This document shows, piece by piece, positions 7,165 through 14,202 of a stretch of DNA of 17,419 nucleotides. Within the stretch, counting starts at the first letter, position 1. Every line of letters starts with the position of its first letter. Under the pieces are notes generated by a model. The model was not told the origin of the DNA. It saw nothing but the letters and a program-made list of their open reading frames with translations, and searched no databases. A program made the position numbers and the translations under genes. This DNA comes from Deltaproteobacteria bacterium (GTDB taxonomy: Bacteria; DRYD01), in the NCBI GenBank assembly GCA_028276365.1, contig JAPYWL010000024.1, positions 1-17,419 of the forward strand. Reading direction: 5' to 3'.

Positions 7165-8496
7165 TTATGGATTTTGAATTGGAAGAACTGTAAAGCTTGA
7201 TGAAGAAGAATTTAATTTTCCGAATACATATAAGTAATTATTATAAAATACATTACCCCACCAAATACCTGCTGTTGAATTAGCAGTTAAATATGATCCA
7301 GTATTATTTGAAGTATCAAATTTTATAAAAGCTGCGTTGTTATTAGTATCTATGCTACTTAGGTATATAATATTACCGGTCCCTGGATAATATACATCAT
7401 TTATAGCTATTTTTATATCATTGTTGCTATTATCTTTAAACGTGAAATAGCTTGCGGTATTATTATTTAAGTCAAATACAGCTAAAACGCTTTGACCTGT
7501 TGTGGCTAAATTAGCTCCTAAATAGACTTTATTATTTAAAATAACAGCATCTAAAGGAGCTGCAATAAATAAATCACCACTTGGGGGATTTATTGTTTTT
7601 AAGCTACCAGATACTACACTTCCATTGCCTGGATTAACTTTAAATAACATTAAATTAATTGTAGGACCATTTTGCTGCTCTCCAACAATAATTAAGTTTG
7701 TTCCATCTGTTAATATATCAGTAGCAAATTCTTGAGTATTAGTATCATTGTCAACATCTATTTCAGTATAACCACTACTACCAAAAGTATTTACAGTAGA
7801 TCCATCATTAGTATTTAATTTAAAAATTATAACTTTGCCTTGATTATTATATCCTGCAACATAAAGTACATTATTAGTGCTATCTACTAATAATCTTCCA
7901 GTTGTTTCATAATTTCCCCTATCTAAAACAACTACACCTTGGATAGGAAAACCATTGCCGAAACTATTAACAAAACTTAAATTATTTTTATCTATTTTAG
8001 CAACGAATATATCAGTATCAGTACTATTATTGTATCCCCCCATAGCATATATATTATTAGTATCTTGATCTATATAAAGATTACCAAATTGTCCATTAGT
8101 ACCGCTTGTAAAATCAATTGTTAAAGAACCATTAAAGGTATTAGGTGGATTAAATTTAAATAGATATACGTTGGGGTTAGCACCAGCACCTGATGGAGAA
8201 TCATTTCCTAAAATAAAAAGAGAATTACCATTAGAGTCTAATAATCCATTAGCAAGTTCTGAAGCAGCACCATTATTAACATTATTTGCTTGGGAAACAG
8301 GAGTACTAGCTGTTCCACTATTAAGAGATAAGGTTATTACATTTCCACTTCCACTACCTCCGGAACCTCCGCTACCTCCAATACCTCCAATTATATTGTT
8401 ACCACTAGAGCTATTACAAGAAGTTATAAAAACAGTTATTATAGATAAGATTGTAATTAAGATTAAAAGATTTAAAAAATTAGTTAACTTTTTCAT
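7165..8496 (-). CDS. Exported lipoprotein with beta-propeller-like repeats
   Basis: The N-terminus is a lipoprotein signal: basic MKK, a hydrophobic stretch to residue 23, and the lipobox ITSC with Cys27 as the lipidated residue. A flexible Gly/Ser tether follows (residues 33-51, GGIGGSGGSGGSGSG). The rest, about 390 aa, is built of repeated segments in which hydrophobic strands such as NIYAMGGYNNSTD, VLYVAGYNNQG and NLIIVGEQQNG precede FVAKID, IIFKLN and LMLFKVN. Some segments end in FGNG (179-182) or FGSSG (238-242). This pattern fits a beta-propeller of the delta-60/DUF5122 kind, a structural surface fold with no fixed activity. Asn, Thr, Ser and Gly are abundant, as in secreted proteins. 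The ribosome binding site AAGGAGGTG is strong (8502-8510 on the complementary strand). The gene appears monocistronic with its own terminator. Function unknown. Confidence 0.85.
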   Translation of the reverse strand: MKKLTNFLNLLILITILSIITVFITSCNSSSGNNIIGGIGGSGGSGGSGSGNVITLSLNSGTASTPVSQANNVNNGAASELANGLLDSNGNSLFILGNDSPSGAGANPNVYLFKFNPPNTFNGSLTIDFTSGTNGQFGNLYIDQDTNNIYAMGGYNNSTDTDIFVAKIDKNNLSFVNSFGNGFPIQGVVVLDRGNYETTGRLLVDSTNNVLYVAGYNNQGKVIIFKLNTNDGSTVNTFGSSGYTEIDVDNDTNTQEFATDILTDGTNLIIVGEQQNGPTINLMLFKVNPGNGSVVSGSLKTINPPSGDLFIAAPLDAVILNNKVYLGANLATTGQSVLAVFDLNNNTASYFTFKDNSNNDIKIAINDVYYPGTGNIIYLSSIDTNNNAAFIKFDTSNNTGSYLTANSTAGIWWGNVFYNNYLYVFGKLNSSSSSFTVLPIQNP

Positions 8497-8673
8497 TTTA
8501 TCACCTCCTTATTATCAAAATATAATTATACAATTACATAAAAAATACTTTTTTTAGTTTATATAAAAAAAACACAATTTAATTTATTTTTGTCAATAAA
8601 ATTGAATATCATAAAAAATTATAGAAAGCTTTTTAATTTTAACTTCAAGGAAAATAGTTTTAAACAAAACGAT

Positions 8674-9303
8674 TTATAAGATAATAAATATTCCTAAAAT
8701 AAGATTTATGAAGATTATAATTAAACTTAATTTTAAGGATTTTAAAATAAAATCATTAAGGATTACAAAAGTTTTAGCAAGAAATAAAACTAAATAAAAT
8801 AAAATTAAATTTAGCTTATTGTTATTTCTTAATAATTCCTGCTTTATTGTAATTACTTCTTCTAATAATAAATTGATAAACTCTTTTAATTTTAAATTTA
8901 AATGTTTTTCAAGTTTTAAAATTAAAATTTTAAATGAAAAAGTAATACCAGTAAATGTAGTTATAAGAATAATCAGCTTAAAAATAGAAAACGAATATAC
9001 TAAATAAAATAATTTATAAGCTGATAAGAAAATCAAAAAAAGCATTATATAAGATAAACTAAAAATAGATAAAAAGTAAATCAAAGAAGCAAATACTATA
9101 AAAATTGAATTAAAAAGTATCCTACGGTTTTTATAATCTTCTTTAAATATATTTTTTTCTAAATATTCTAATTGTTCTATAATTTCAGTAATTTCCTTAA
9201 TTTTTGGAGTTCTATTAGTTTTAGCAAATTTTAAATTACTTTCAAATTGATTATAATTAAATTCATTGTAGTTATTAATTTGGGTTAAATCTTTTAAAGT
9301 CAT
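8674..9303 (-). CDS. Integral membrane protein of unknown function
   Basis: I do not recognise this 209-aa protein. Residues 1-60 are hydrophilic, with a heptad-like amphipathic stretch (IKEITEIIEQLEYLEKN, 35-51). About five hydrophobic segments follow, near 62-83, 86-105, 107-128, 164-184 and 189-209, and the last ends at the C-terminus. Between the third and fourth lies an amphipathic helix (LKLEKHLNLKLKEFINLLL). No catalytic motif is visible. The composition is dominated by Leu, Ile, Phe and Lys, as expected for a membrane protein at this AT content, and this weakens homology inference. It is preceded by AAAAAGGAT as a ribosome binding site and by a TATAAT hexamer. A single protein with this topology could be a polymer-export or cell-envelope accessory component, but nothing in the sequence decides this. 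The frame is long enough to be a real gene. Confidence 0.6.
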   Translation of the reverse strand: MTLKDLTQINNYNEFNYNQFESNLKFAKTNRTPKIKEITEIIEQLEYLEKNIFKEDYKNRRILFNSIFIVFASLIYFLSIFSLSYIMLFLIFLSAYKLFYLVYSFSIFKLIILITTFTGITFSFKILILKLEKHLNLKLKEFINLLLEEVITIKQELLRNNNKLNLILFYLVLFLAKTFVILNDFILKSLKLSLIIIFINLILGIFIIL

Positions 9304-9322
9304 AATTATCCTTTTTTATTTT

Positions 9323-9328
9323 ATTATA
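9323..9328 (-). promoter_or_regulatory. Candidate -10 box for the membrane protein gene
   Basis: On the minus strand TATAAT lies about 20 nt before the ATG, with AAAAAGGAT as a ribosome binding site between them. No convincing -35 hexamer is present at 16-18 nt. TATAAT occurs often by chance in sequence this rich in A and T. Confidence 0.3.
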
Positions 9329-9514
9329 CTTTTTTATAAAAAATTCCTCATGGTTTTGTTAATAACAATTCTGAAATTGAAAATAATAAAATCTACCTTT
9401 AATAAAAAATTTCTGTATAATACTTCATTTTCTATAAGTTGGAGATAACTTTATAAATACTGTATTTATTCTATTAAAAAATAAAAAAATAAAAAAAGAT
9501 TTAAAAATGAGAAT

Positions 9515-9811
9515 GTGTATCAAGCAGCGATATACGAATTAATGTATGGGGTAGGATATGATGTGCTAATAGAAGATAGTACAATAAAGGGGGGAATAGA
9601 TCTAATCCTGTTGTTAAATAAGAGAAAGGTATATATAATAGAGCTAAAATTGCTAAAGAAAGAGGAGGAAAAAGGGAAGGCGATAAAACATATATTAGAA
9701 AAGGAATACCATAAGAAGTATATGGATTATGAAACGGTATATATAGTGGGGATAGAAATAGATAAGGTAAAGAAGAGAATAGTGAATTATAAGTATAAGA
9801 AAGTAAAATAA
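9515..9811 (+). pseudogene. Orphan PD-(D/E)XK nuclease domain (PDDEXK_9-like)
   Basis: The 98 residues correspond to the C-terminal PD-(D/E)XK nuclease domain (PF08011, DUF1703). It is normally fused behind an AAA-ATPase-like domain (PF09820) in proteins of about 500 aa. Seen here: the opening helix YQAAIYELMYGVGYDV, then GGID (Asp29), then VYIIELKLLKK with Glu43 and Lys45 forming the ExK pair, and the terminal YETVYIVGIEID strand. The only start in frame is GTG, and the same frame runs open a little further upstream (KNEN) through AT-rich sequence with no trace of the ATPase part. I infer a 5' truncation that left one domain; a free-standing small nuclease is less likely but possible, since the catalytic residues survive. 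The encoding DNA is richer in G and in ATA/AGG codons than its surroundings, which hints at a different origin. Confidence 0.65.
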
Positions 9812-9876
9812 TTATCTTTTTTCAAAGGTTTTTATTTTATTCGAAAAATTTTATTTCTTTCAAAAGAAAAAAATTA

Positions 9877-10017
9877 TTTTTTAGTAGGATTTAATTTTTT
9901 AAAAGGATTTAGTTTTTTAAAGTAATTTAGTCTTTTTAAAAGATTTTGATTTGTTAAAAAGGTTTTGTTTTTTTAGAAAGATTTTATTTTCCTCAAAGGA
10001 TTTATTTTTTTTAAAAC
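9877..10017 (+). repeat. Iteron-like tandem array, 18-19 nt period
   Basis: Eight consecutive units follow an approximate consensus TTTTTTAAAAGGATTTAG. They start at 9877, 9895, 9913, 9931, 9950, 9968, 9987 and 10005, so the spacing is 18 or 19 nt. The first three are the best conserved, and 9816-9876 shows further, more degenerate units. Stop codons occur in all frames I read, so this is not a coding repeat. The regular spacing may mean an iteron or protein-binding array, or a decaying minisatellite. Confidence 0.7.
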
Positions 10018-10083
10018 AAAATAGAAGATTACGTATAATTAATTTAGAGTGAAAAAGAAAAAAGAATATTAAAAAATATTAAG

Positions 10084-10106
10084 TATAATATATATAGCTT
10101 AGCTAT
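10084..10106 (+). promoter_or_regulatory. Promoter-like TATAAT with palindromic operator candidate
   Basis: TATAAT at 10084-10089 is followed by the perfect palindrome ATAGCT-T-AGCTAT (10094-10106), where a transcription start and operator would sit. It is about 40 nt before the ATG of the decayed exported gene, which has AAAAAGGAA as its ribosome binding site. No good -35 box was found. Confidence 0.35.
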
Positions 10107-10142
10107 TACAAAAAAGTAAGAAATTAGAAAAAGGAAATAAAA

Positions 10143-10506
10143 ATGAAGAGAATAATAATATTAAGTGTTATCACAATGGTTATCATGGTATTAATAATAT
10201 CAAATATATTAATATGATATATATAACTCTGTTTTATTTGAAACTTTTACTAATAAATATTATATTTCTGGATTGGATGATCAAGTTAGCTGCAAATTAG
10301 CATTAATTAGTATAAATGGTGATTTAACACTTAATTATTCAAAATATTATGAAATTAAAAGTGATAATATAAAAGCTAACTTAAAGAATTTATGGTATAA
10401 AGATAATAGTACTTTTTATGTTGCCAGATATGGTTTATTAAACATTAGCTTTAAAACCTCAGGCTATGTAAATCATATAATATTAAGACTAATATTATGG
10501 CTATAG
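10143..10506 (+). pseudogene. Decayed exported protein gene
   Basis: A clear start (AAAAAGGAA then ATG) opens a 24-codon frame encoding a signal-peptide-like sequence, MKRIIILSVITM...ISNILI, which ends at TGA (10215-10217). Another frame, open from 10213 to a stop at 10506, encodes a body of about 97 residues. It includes SCKLALISINGDLTLNYSKY and STFYVARYGLLNISF. The alternation of short hydrophobic strands with a SINGDL-type turn resembles repeats of exported beta-propeller proteins, such as the lipoprotein at 7165-8496. A signal peptide and an exported-type body in different frames point to a frameshifted and truncated gene. An independent 77-codon gene from the internal ATG (10273) is possible but has no ribosome binding site. 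Confidence 0.5.
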
Positions 10507-10576
10507 GATATAAGAAACCTGATATTTACTAAAGAATAATGTTGGTTATTCAGAGAAAAATAATGATGCTAATAAT

Positions 10577-10604
10577 TCTATTACAAAAAATCTATTACAA
10601 AAAA
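10577..10604. repeat. Tandem 14-nt duplication
   Basis: TCTATTACAAAAAA occurs twice without a gap (10577-10590 and 10591-10604), between the decayed exported gene and the kinase-like gene. Confidence 0.9.
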
Positions 10605-10660
10605 TCTTTAAATAATAGAGATAACAGTAATAGTAAAATAAATATAAAAAATATTATTTT

Positions 10661-11290
10661 ATGTTAAAGGGTAAGCATAGTAGAGTATATTTCATTGATC
10701 TTAAAAATTACGAAAATTTTTTTAATTGTAATAATTTTTTTGAAAGAAAAATATCTCAAAAATTAATAAAAAAACAATTTTTAACTAAGGATTTAAAATC
10801 AAATTTTTATAAAGAAGTAATATCCTTATATAAGCTTTCTAAATACTTATTTATCCCTAAAATTATTTACTATAACCCAGAAAAATTATTCATAATAATG
10901 GAATATATAGAAGGTATTAATTTAAAAAATTTTATAGATTATTTACAAAGTTTTAGGAATAAATTAATTGTAAAAAAAATATTAATAAAAACTTATAAGA
11001 TTTTGATAAAAATCTGTATAATTTTAGATTTAGAAGGTATCTTTAAAGACGAATGGAATAGACCTTTTAAGCATGTTATACTAAAAATGAATAATAACCA
11101 AATTTTGGGAATTTATATAATAGATTTTGATAGAGCTAATTTTAATAAAGAACTAAGAAATTTACCACAATTTCTTACCTTTGTTTTTAACAACTTGGGA
11201 TTTAAACAATATTTTTATTTAATTAAAGAGATAATTTATTTTTATCGAAAAATATTTAAAAAATATCTAAGTTTTAGAGAAGATTATTAG
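10661..11290 (+). CDS. Small RIO/Bud32-like protein kinase homologue (COG2112-like)
   Basis: This 209-aa protein has the layout of a minimal kinase fold. A short nucleotide loop reads KGKHSRVY (3-10). A Lys/Glu pair may come from LIKKQF (35-40) and the helix FYKEVISLYKL (49-59). The hinge is FIIMEYIEG (77-85), the catalytic-loop region is DLEGIFKDEWNRPFKHVI (123-140), and the metal-binding position is IIDFDRA (153-159), with Asp155 in place of the DFG motif. The RPFKHVI...IIDFDRA pairing recalls the predicted kinases of COG2112, common in archaea and thermophilic bacteria. In those proteins the loop usually reads HGEL before the RP (from memory); here it is KDEW. The substrate is unknown and activity is uncertain. 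The ribosome binding site is weak. The gene stands alone, converging on serS. A short LPS-type sugar kinase relative is an alternative. Confidence 0.65.
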   Translation: MLKGKHSRVYFIDLKNYENFFNCNNFFERKISQKLIKKQFLTKDLKSNFYKEVISLYKLSKYLFIPKIIYYNPEKLFIIMEYIEGINLKNFIDYLQSFRNKLIVKKILIKTYKILIKICIILDLEGIFKDEWNRPFKHVILKMNNNQILGIYIIDFDRANFNKELRNLPQFLTFVFNNLGFKQYFYLIKEIIYFYRKIFKKYLSFREDY

Positions 11291-11292
11291 AT

Positions 11293-11320
11293 AAATAAAT
11301 TAGAATTTATTTTATTTTTT
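11293..11320. terminator. Shared AT-only hairpin between converging genes
   Basis: AAATAAATT-AG-AATTTATTT (11293-11312) is a perfect 9-bp inverted repeat, followed on the plus strand by a T-rich run. It sits in the 42 nt between the stops of the kinase-like gene and serS, where a bidirectional terminator is expected. The stem has no GC pairs, so it would be weak. Confidence 0.45.
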
Positions 11321-11332
11321 GTTTATAAAATA

Positions 11333-12616
11333 CTAATATTTCCAGTTTAAATCTATTTTATCAAAGCCTGTATATTTTTGAAGTACTTTAGGTATAAGAA
11401 TTGTTCCATCTTTTTGTTGATAGTTTTCTAAAATGGCTATAACTACTCTTGGTAGTGCTAAACCTGAGCCATTTAGAGTATGTACGAATTCGGGTTTGGA
11501 ATTTTGAGTTCTTTTAAATCGAATGTTAGCCCGTCTTGCTTGAAAATCTCTTGTATTGCTACAGGAACTAACTTCTAACCATTCTTTAGATCCTGGAGCC
11601 CATACTTCTATGTCATAAGTTTTAGACGCTGCAAATCCCAAATCTCCACTACAAAGTTTTACTACTCTAAACGGTAATTCCAAGGCTTTTAAGATATCTG
11701 TAGCATCTTGAACTAGTTTTTCTAATTCATAATCACTTGTTTCTGGAGTAGTAAATTTATAAAGTTCTACTTTATCAAACTGATGACCTCTTTTTATACC
11801 TCTTACATCTTTGCCTGCTGCTATTTTCTCTTTTCTGAAGCATGGAGTATAAGCTACATAATATAGAGGTAATACATCTATAGGAAGTATTTCGTCTCTA
11901 TACATATTTGTTAAGGGTACTTCAGCAGTGGGCACTAACCAAATATCGTCTTCCCAATCATGATATAAATTATCTTCAAATTTGGGTAACTGCCCCGCAC
12001 CTTCTAAACAATATTTTTTTACTACAAATGGTAAATATACTTCTTTATAATTATGATAAGTTGTGTGAAAATCAAGAAAAAAGTTAATGAGGGCTCTTTG
12101 GAGTTTAGCTAAATATCCTTTTAATATATAAAATCTTGAGCCAGATAATTTGACTCCTCTTTCAAAGTCTATTATATTTAGTTTCTCTCCTATTTCCCAA
12201 TGAGGAAGTACTTCTTTTTCTATTACTTCTCCTTCTTGATAAACTATAACATTATCAGAACTGTCTTTTCCAATTGGTACATCTTCATCTACTACATTTG
12301 GAATTAGCATAAGTAAGTGTCTTAAATTATTTTCTAATTCATTTAAAACGGGTTCTAATGCCTGTAGTTCTTGATCTATTTTTAATGATTCATTTATAAG
12401 TTTTTCTTTTTCTTGTTCAGTTGAATATTTTTTATGTCCTATTAATCTTGAAATATTATTTTTAGCAGAACGTAAGTCATTTATTTTAGATATTAATTCT
12501 TTTCTTTCTCGGTTTATGTTTAGTAAATTATCTATTATTTCTTCTTTTTCATTTCTTATTTTAAGATAGTATTTATATTTAGCTGGATCTTTAGCTATTA
12601 GATTTATATCATGCAT
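11333..12616 (-). CDS. serS: Seryl-tRNA synthetase
   Basis: Charges tRNA-Ser (and tRNA-Sec where present) with serine in the cytoplasm; class II synthetase, homodimer. The 427 aa fit the bacterial type. An N-terminal long antiparallel coiled coil (about 27-100, rich in Glu, Lys and Leu) binds the long variable arm of tRNA-Ser. The catalytic domain has the TAE serine-binding loop (230-232) and motif 2, CFRKEKIAAGKDVRGIKRGH (259-278). These are followed by FDKVE, SCSNTRDFQARR (351-362) and motif 3, NGSGLALPRV (382-391). The ribosome binding site AGGAGG lies 8 nt before the ATG (12625-12630 on the complementary strand). No T-box leader fits in the roughly 130 nt to the divergent ugd. No damage seen. 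Confidence 0.97.
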   Translation of the reverse strand: MHDINLIAKDPAKYKYYLKIRNEKEEIIDNLLNINRERKELISKINDLRSAKNNISRLIGHKKYSTEQEKEKLINESLKIDQELQALEPVLNELENNLRHLLMLIPNVVDEDVPIGKDSSDNVIVYQEGEVIEKEVLPHWEIGEKLNIIDFERGVKLSGSRFYILKGYLAKLQRALINFFLDFHTTYHNYKEVYLPFVVKKYCLEGAGQLPKFEDNLYHDWEDDIWLVPTAEVPLTNMYRDEILPIDVLPLYYVAYTPCFRKEKIAAGKDVRGIKRGHQFDKVELYKFTTPETSDYELEKLVQDATDILKALELPFRVVKLCSGDLGFAASKTYDIEVWAPGSKEWLEVSSCSNTRDFQARRANIRFKRTQNSKPEFVHTLNGSGLALPRVVIAILENYQQKDGTILIPKVLQKYTGFDKIDLNWKY

Positions 12617-12684
12617 TTTTATAACCTCCTTTAAAAAACTATCTTTATTTAGAGGGTTTTATATTTTAAATTTTTAGCTATTTT

Positions 12685-12713
12685 TTGACTTATCCTTTTT
12701 ATTTGTTAATTAA
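12685..12713 (+). promoter_or_regulatory. Weak promoter candidate for ugd
   Basis: TTGACT (12685-12690), a 17-nt spacer and AATTAA (12708-12713) lie about 30 nt before the ugd start, in the intergenic region shared with divergent serS. The -10 match is poor, so this is a positional suggestion only. Confidence 0.25.
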
Positions 12714-12744
12714 CTTGTAAGTGAAATAAAAATAAAAGGTAAAT

Positions 12745-14160
12745 TTGAAAGTATATAAAATATTATATATAGCTATGGTATTATTAAAGGAAAAGTTAAA
12801 AGAAATACAAACAGAAAATATAAAAAAAGAGGTAAAAGTAGGAATAATAGGTGCTGGTTATGTAGGATTAGTTACTGCAGCCGGATTAGCTTATAAGGGG
12901 TATAATGTTTTACTTGTAGAAAAAGATAAAGAAAAATTAAAGAAAATAAAACAGGGGATTTGTCCGTTTTATGAACCTGATTTACAAAGGTATCTATTAG
13001 AAGGTATTGAATCTGGGAGATTATCTTTTAGAGAAAATATTTCAGAATTAGTTAGTGAATGTAGGTATATATTTGTATGTGTAGGCACTCCTATTAAAGA
13101 TGATAGTACTTATGATATGTATTATTTAGATATAGTAGCAAAGGAAATAGCAAATAATTTAAAAAATGATTTTAGGATTATAATAATAAGGAGTACAGTT
13201 CCACCAGGTACTGGTAGATGGTTTAAGAAAGCTATATTAAGATATAGAAGAGGAGTGAAAGCTAATTTTGAGGTAGTATCAATGCCTGAGTTTTTAAGAG
13301 AGGGTAATGCTATATATGATTTCTTTAATCCTAGTAGAATTATAATAGGCTCGGATAATTATGATATAGGTAAAGAAGTTAGTGAGTTATATAGTGACTT
13401 TGGGGCTCCGATTCTAATAGTTAGTTTAGAAGAAGCAGAGATAATTAAATTAGCTTCTAATGCGTTTTTAGCTATGAGAATATCTTTTATTAATAGTATA
13501 GCTAATTTAGCAGAAGTTTTTGATTCTAATATAGAAAATATCAGATTAGGTATAGGGTTAGATCCAAGAATTGGTACTGAATTTTTAAAAGCAGGAATAG
13601 GATTTGGGGGATCTTGCTTACCTAAAGATTTATCTGCTCTTATTTCTGTATTTAATAATTATCAAATTAATCCTATCCTTTTTGAAGCTGTTAAGATTAT
13701 TAATGATGAACGGATAGATATTTTCATAAATAAAATTAAAAAAGCTTTATGGAATATTAAAAATAAAATCTTAACGGTTTGGGGAGTTTCATTTAAAGCT
13801 AATACTGATGATATTAGAGAATCTCCAGCACTTAAAATTATACCTAAGCTGGTTCAAGAAGGAGCTTTTATTAATGTATATGATCCTAAAGGTTTACATA
13901 ATTTCCAAAGCTATATCCAAAAAAATTATCCCCATTTTTCTAATAGTATAAAATTGATAGAAAATATATATGAAAGTACGGTTAATTCCAGCGCAATTTT
14001 AATAACTAATGATTGGGATGAATATAAAAGAGTAAATTATTACAATATTTATGAGCTTATGGAAACTCCTATTATAATTGATGGTAGAAATATCGTTAAT
14101 CCATTAGAAATGAGAGAAATTGGTTTTGAGTATTACTCTATTGGAAATAATATAAAGTAA
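12745..14160 (+). CDS. ugd: UDP-glucose 6-dehydrogenase
   Basis: Oxidises UDP-glucose to UDP-glucuronate with two NAD+, supplying uronic acid for capsule, exopolysaccharide or glycan synthesis. The Rossmann motif GAGYVG is at 36-41. VGTP (113-116), STVPPGT (150-156), EFLREG (182-187), NPSRII (195-200), the helix bearing Lys235 and Asn239, and GFGGSCLPKD with catalytic Cys291 (286-295) follow. The C-terminal domain has SFKANTDDIRESPA (349-362). Everything needed for catalysis is present. The frame opens at TTG with AAAAGGT upstream. An ATG ten codons later (12775) lacks a ribosome binding site, so TTG is preferred. Either choice leaves an N-terminal extension of 18-28 residues before the first strand. 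Some related NDP-sugar dehydrogenases (UDP-ManNAc or UDP-GlcNAc type) share these motifs, so the exact sugar is inferred. No glycosyltransferase lies nearby. Confidence 0.9.
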   Translation: MKVYKILYIAMVLLKEKLKEIQTENIKKEVKVGIIGAGYVGLVTAAGLAYKGYNVLLVEKDKEKLKKIKQGICPFYEPDLQRYLLEGIESGRLSFRENISELVSECRYIFVCVGTPIKDDSTYDMYYLDIVAKEIANNLKNDFRIIIIRSTVPPGTGRWFKKAILRYRRGVKANFEVVSMPEFLREGNAIYDFFNPSRIIIGSDNYDIGKEVSELYSDFGAPILIVSLEEAEIIKLASNAFLAMRISFINSIANLAEVFDSNIENIRLGIGLDPRIGTEFLKAGIGFGGSCLPKDLSALISVFNNYQINPILFEAVKIINDERIDIFINKIKKALWNIKNKILTVWGVSFKANTDDIRESPALKIIPKLVQEGAFINVYDPKGLHNFQSYIQKNYPHFSNSIKLIENIYESTVNSSAILITNDWDEYKRVNYYNIYELMETPIIIDGRNIVNPLEMREIGFEYYSIGNNIK

Positions 14161-14183
14161 TTTTGAAGATAATATAAAGTAAT
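14147..14183. repeat. 15-nt direct repeat at the ugd stop codon
   Basis: ATAATATAAAGTAAT is present at 14147-14161, including the ugd stop, and again at 14169-14183, a 22-nt offset. It looks like a small duplication of the 3' end of ugd into the gap before infB. Confidence 0.85.
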
Positions 14184-14202
14184 AAGAAAGAAGGAATTAG
14201 TT

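Noticed and set aside
8171-8557. 128-codon plus-strand ORF rich in Pro and Leu
   Set aside because: Antisense of the lipoprotein signal peptide and Gly/Ser tether; the proline run is the complement of glycine codons.
8819-9007. 62-codon plus-strand ORF
   Set aside because: Antisense within the membrane protein gene, without start signals.
9304-11332. Insertion sequence or prophage explaining the gene remnants
   Set aside because: No transposase, integrase, phage structural gene or terminal inverted repeats with target duplications were found.
12617-12744. T-box or other riboswitch upstream of serS
   Set aside because: The gap to ugd is about 130 nt, AT-rich, with no specifier-loop, T-box or terminator structure.
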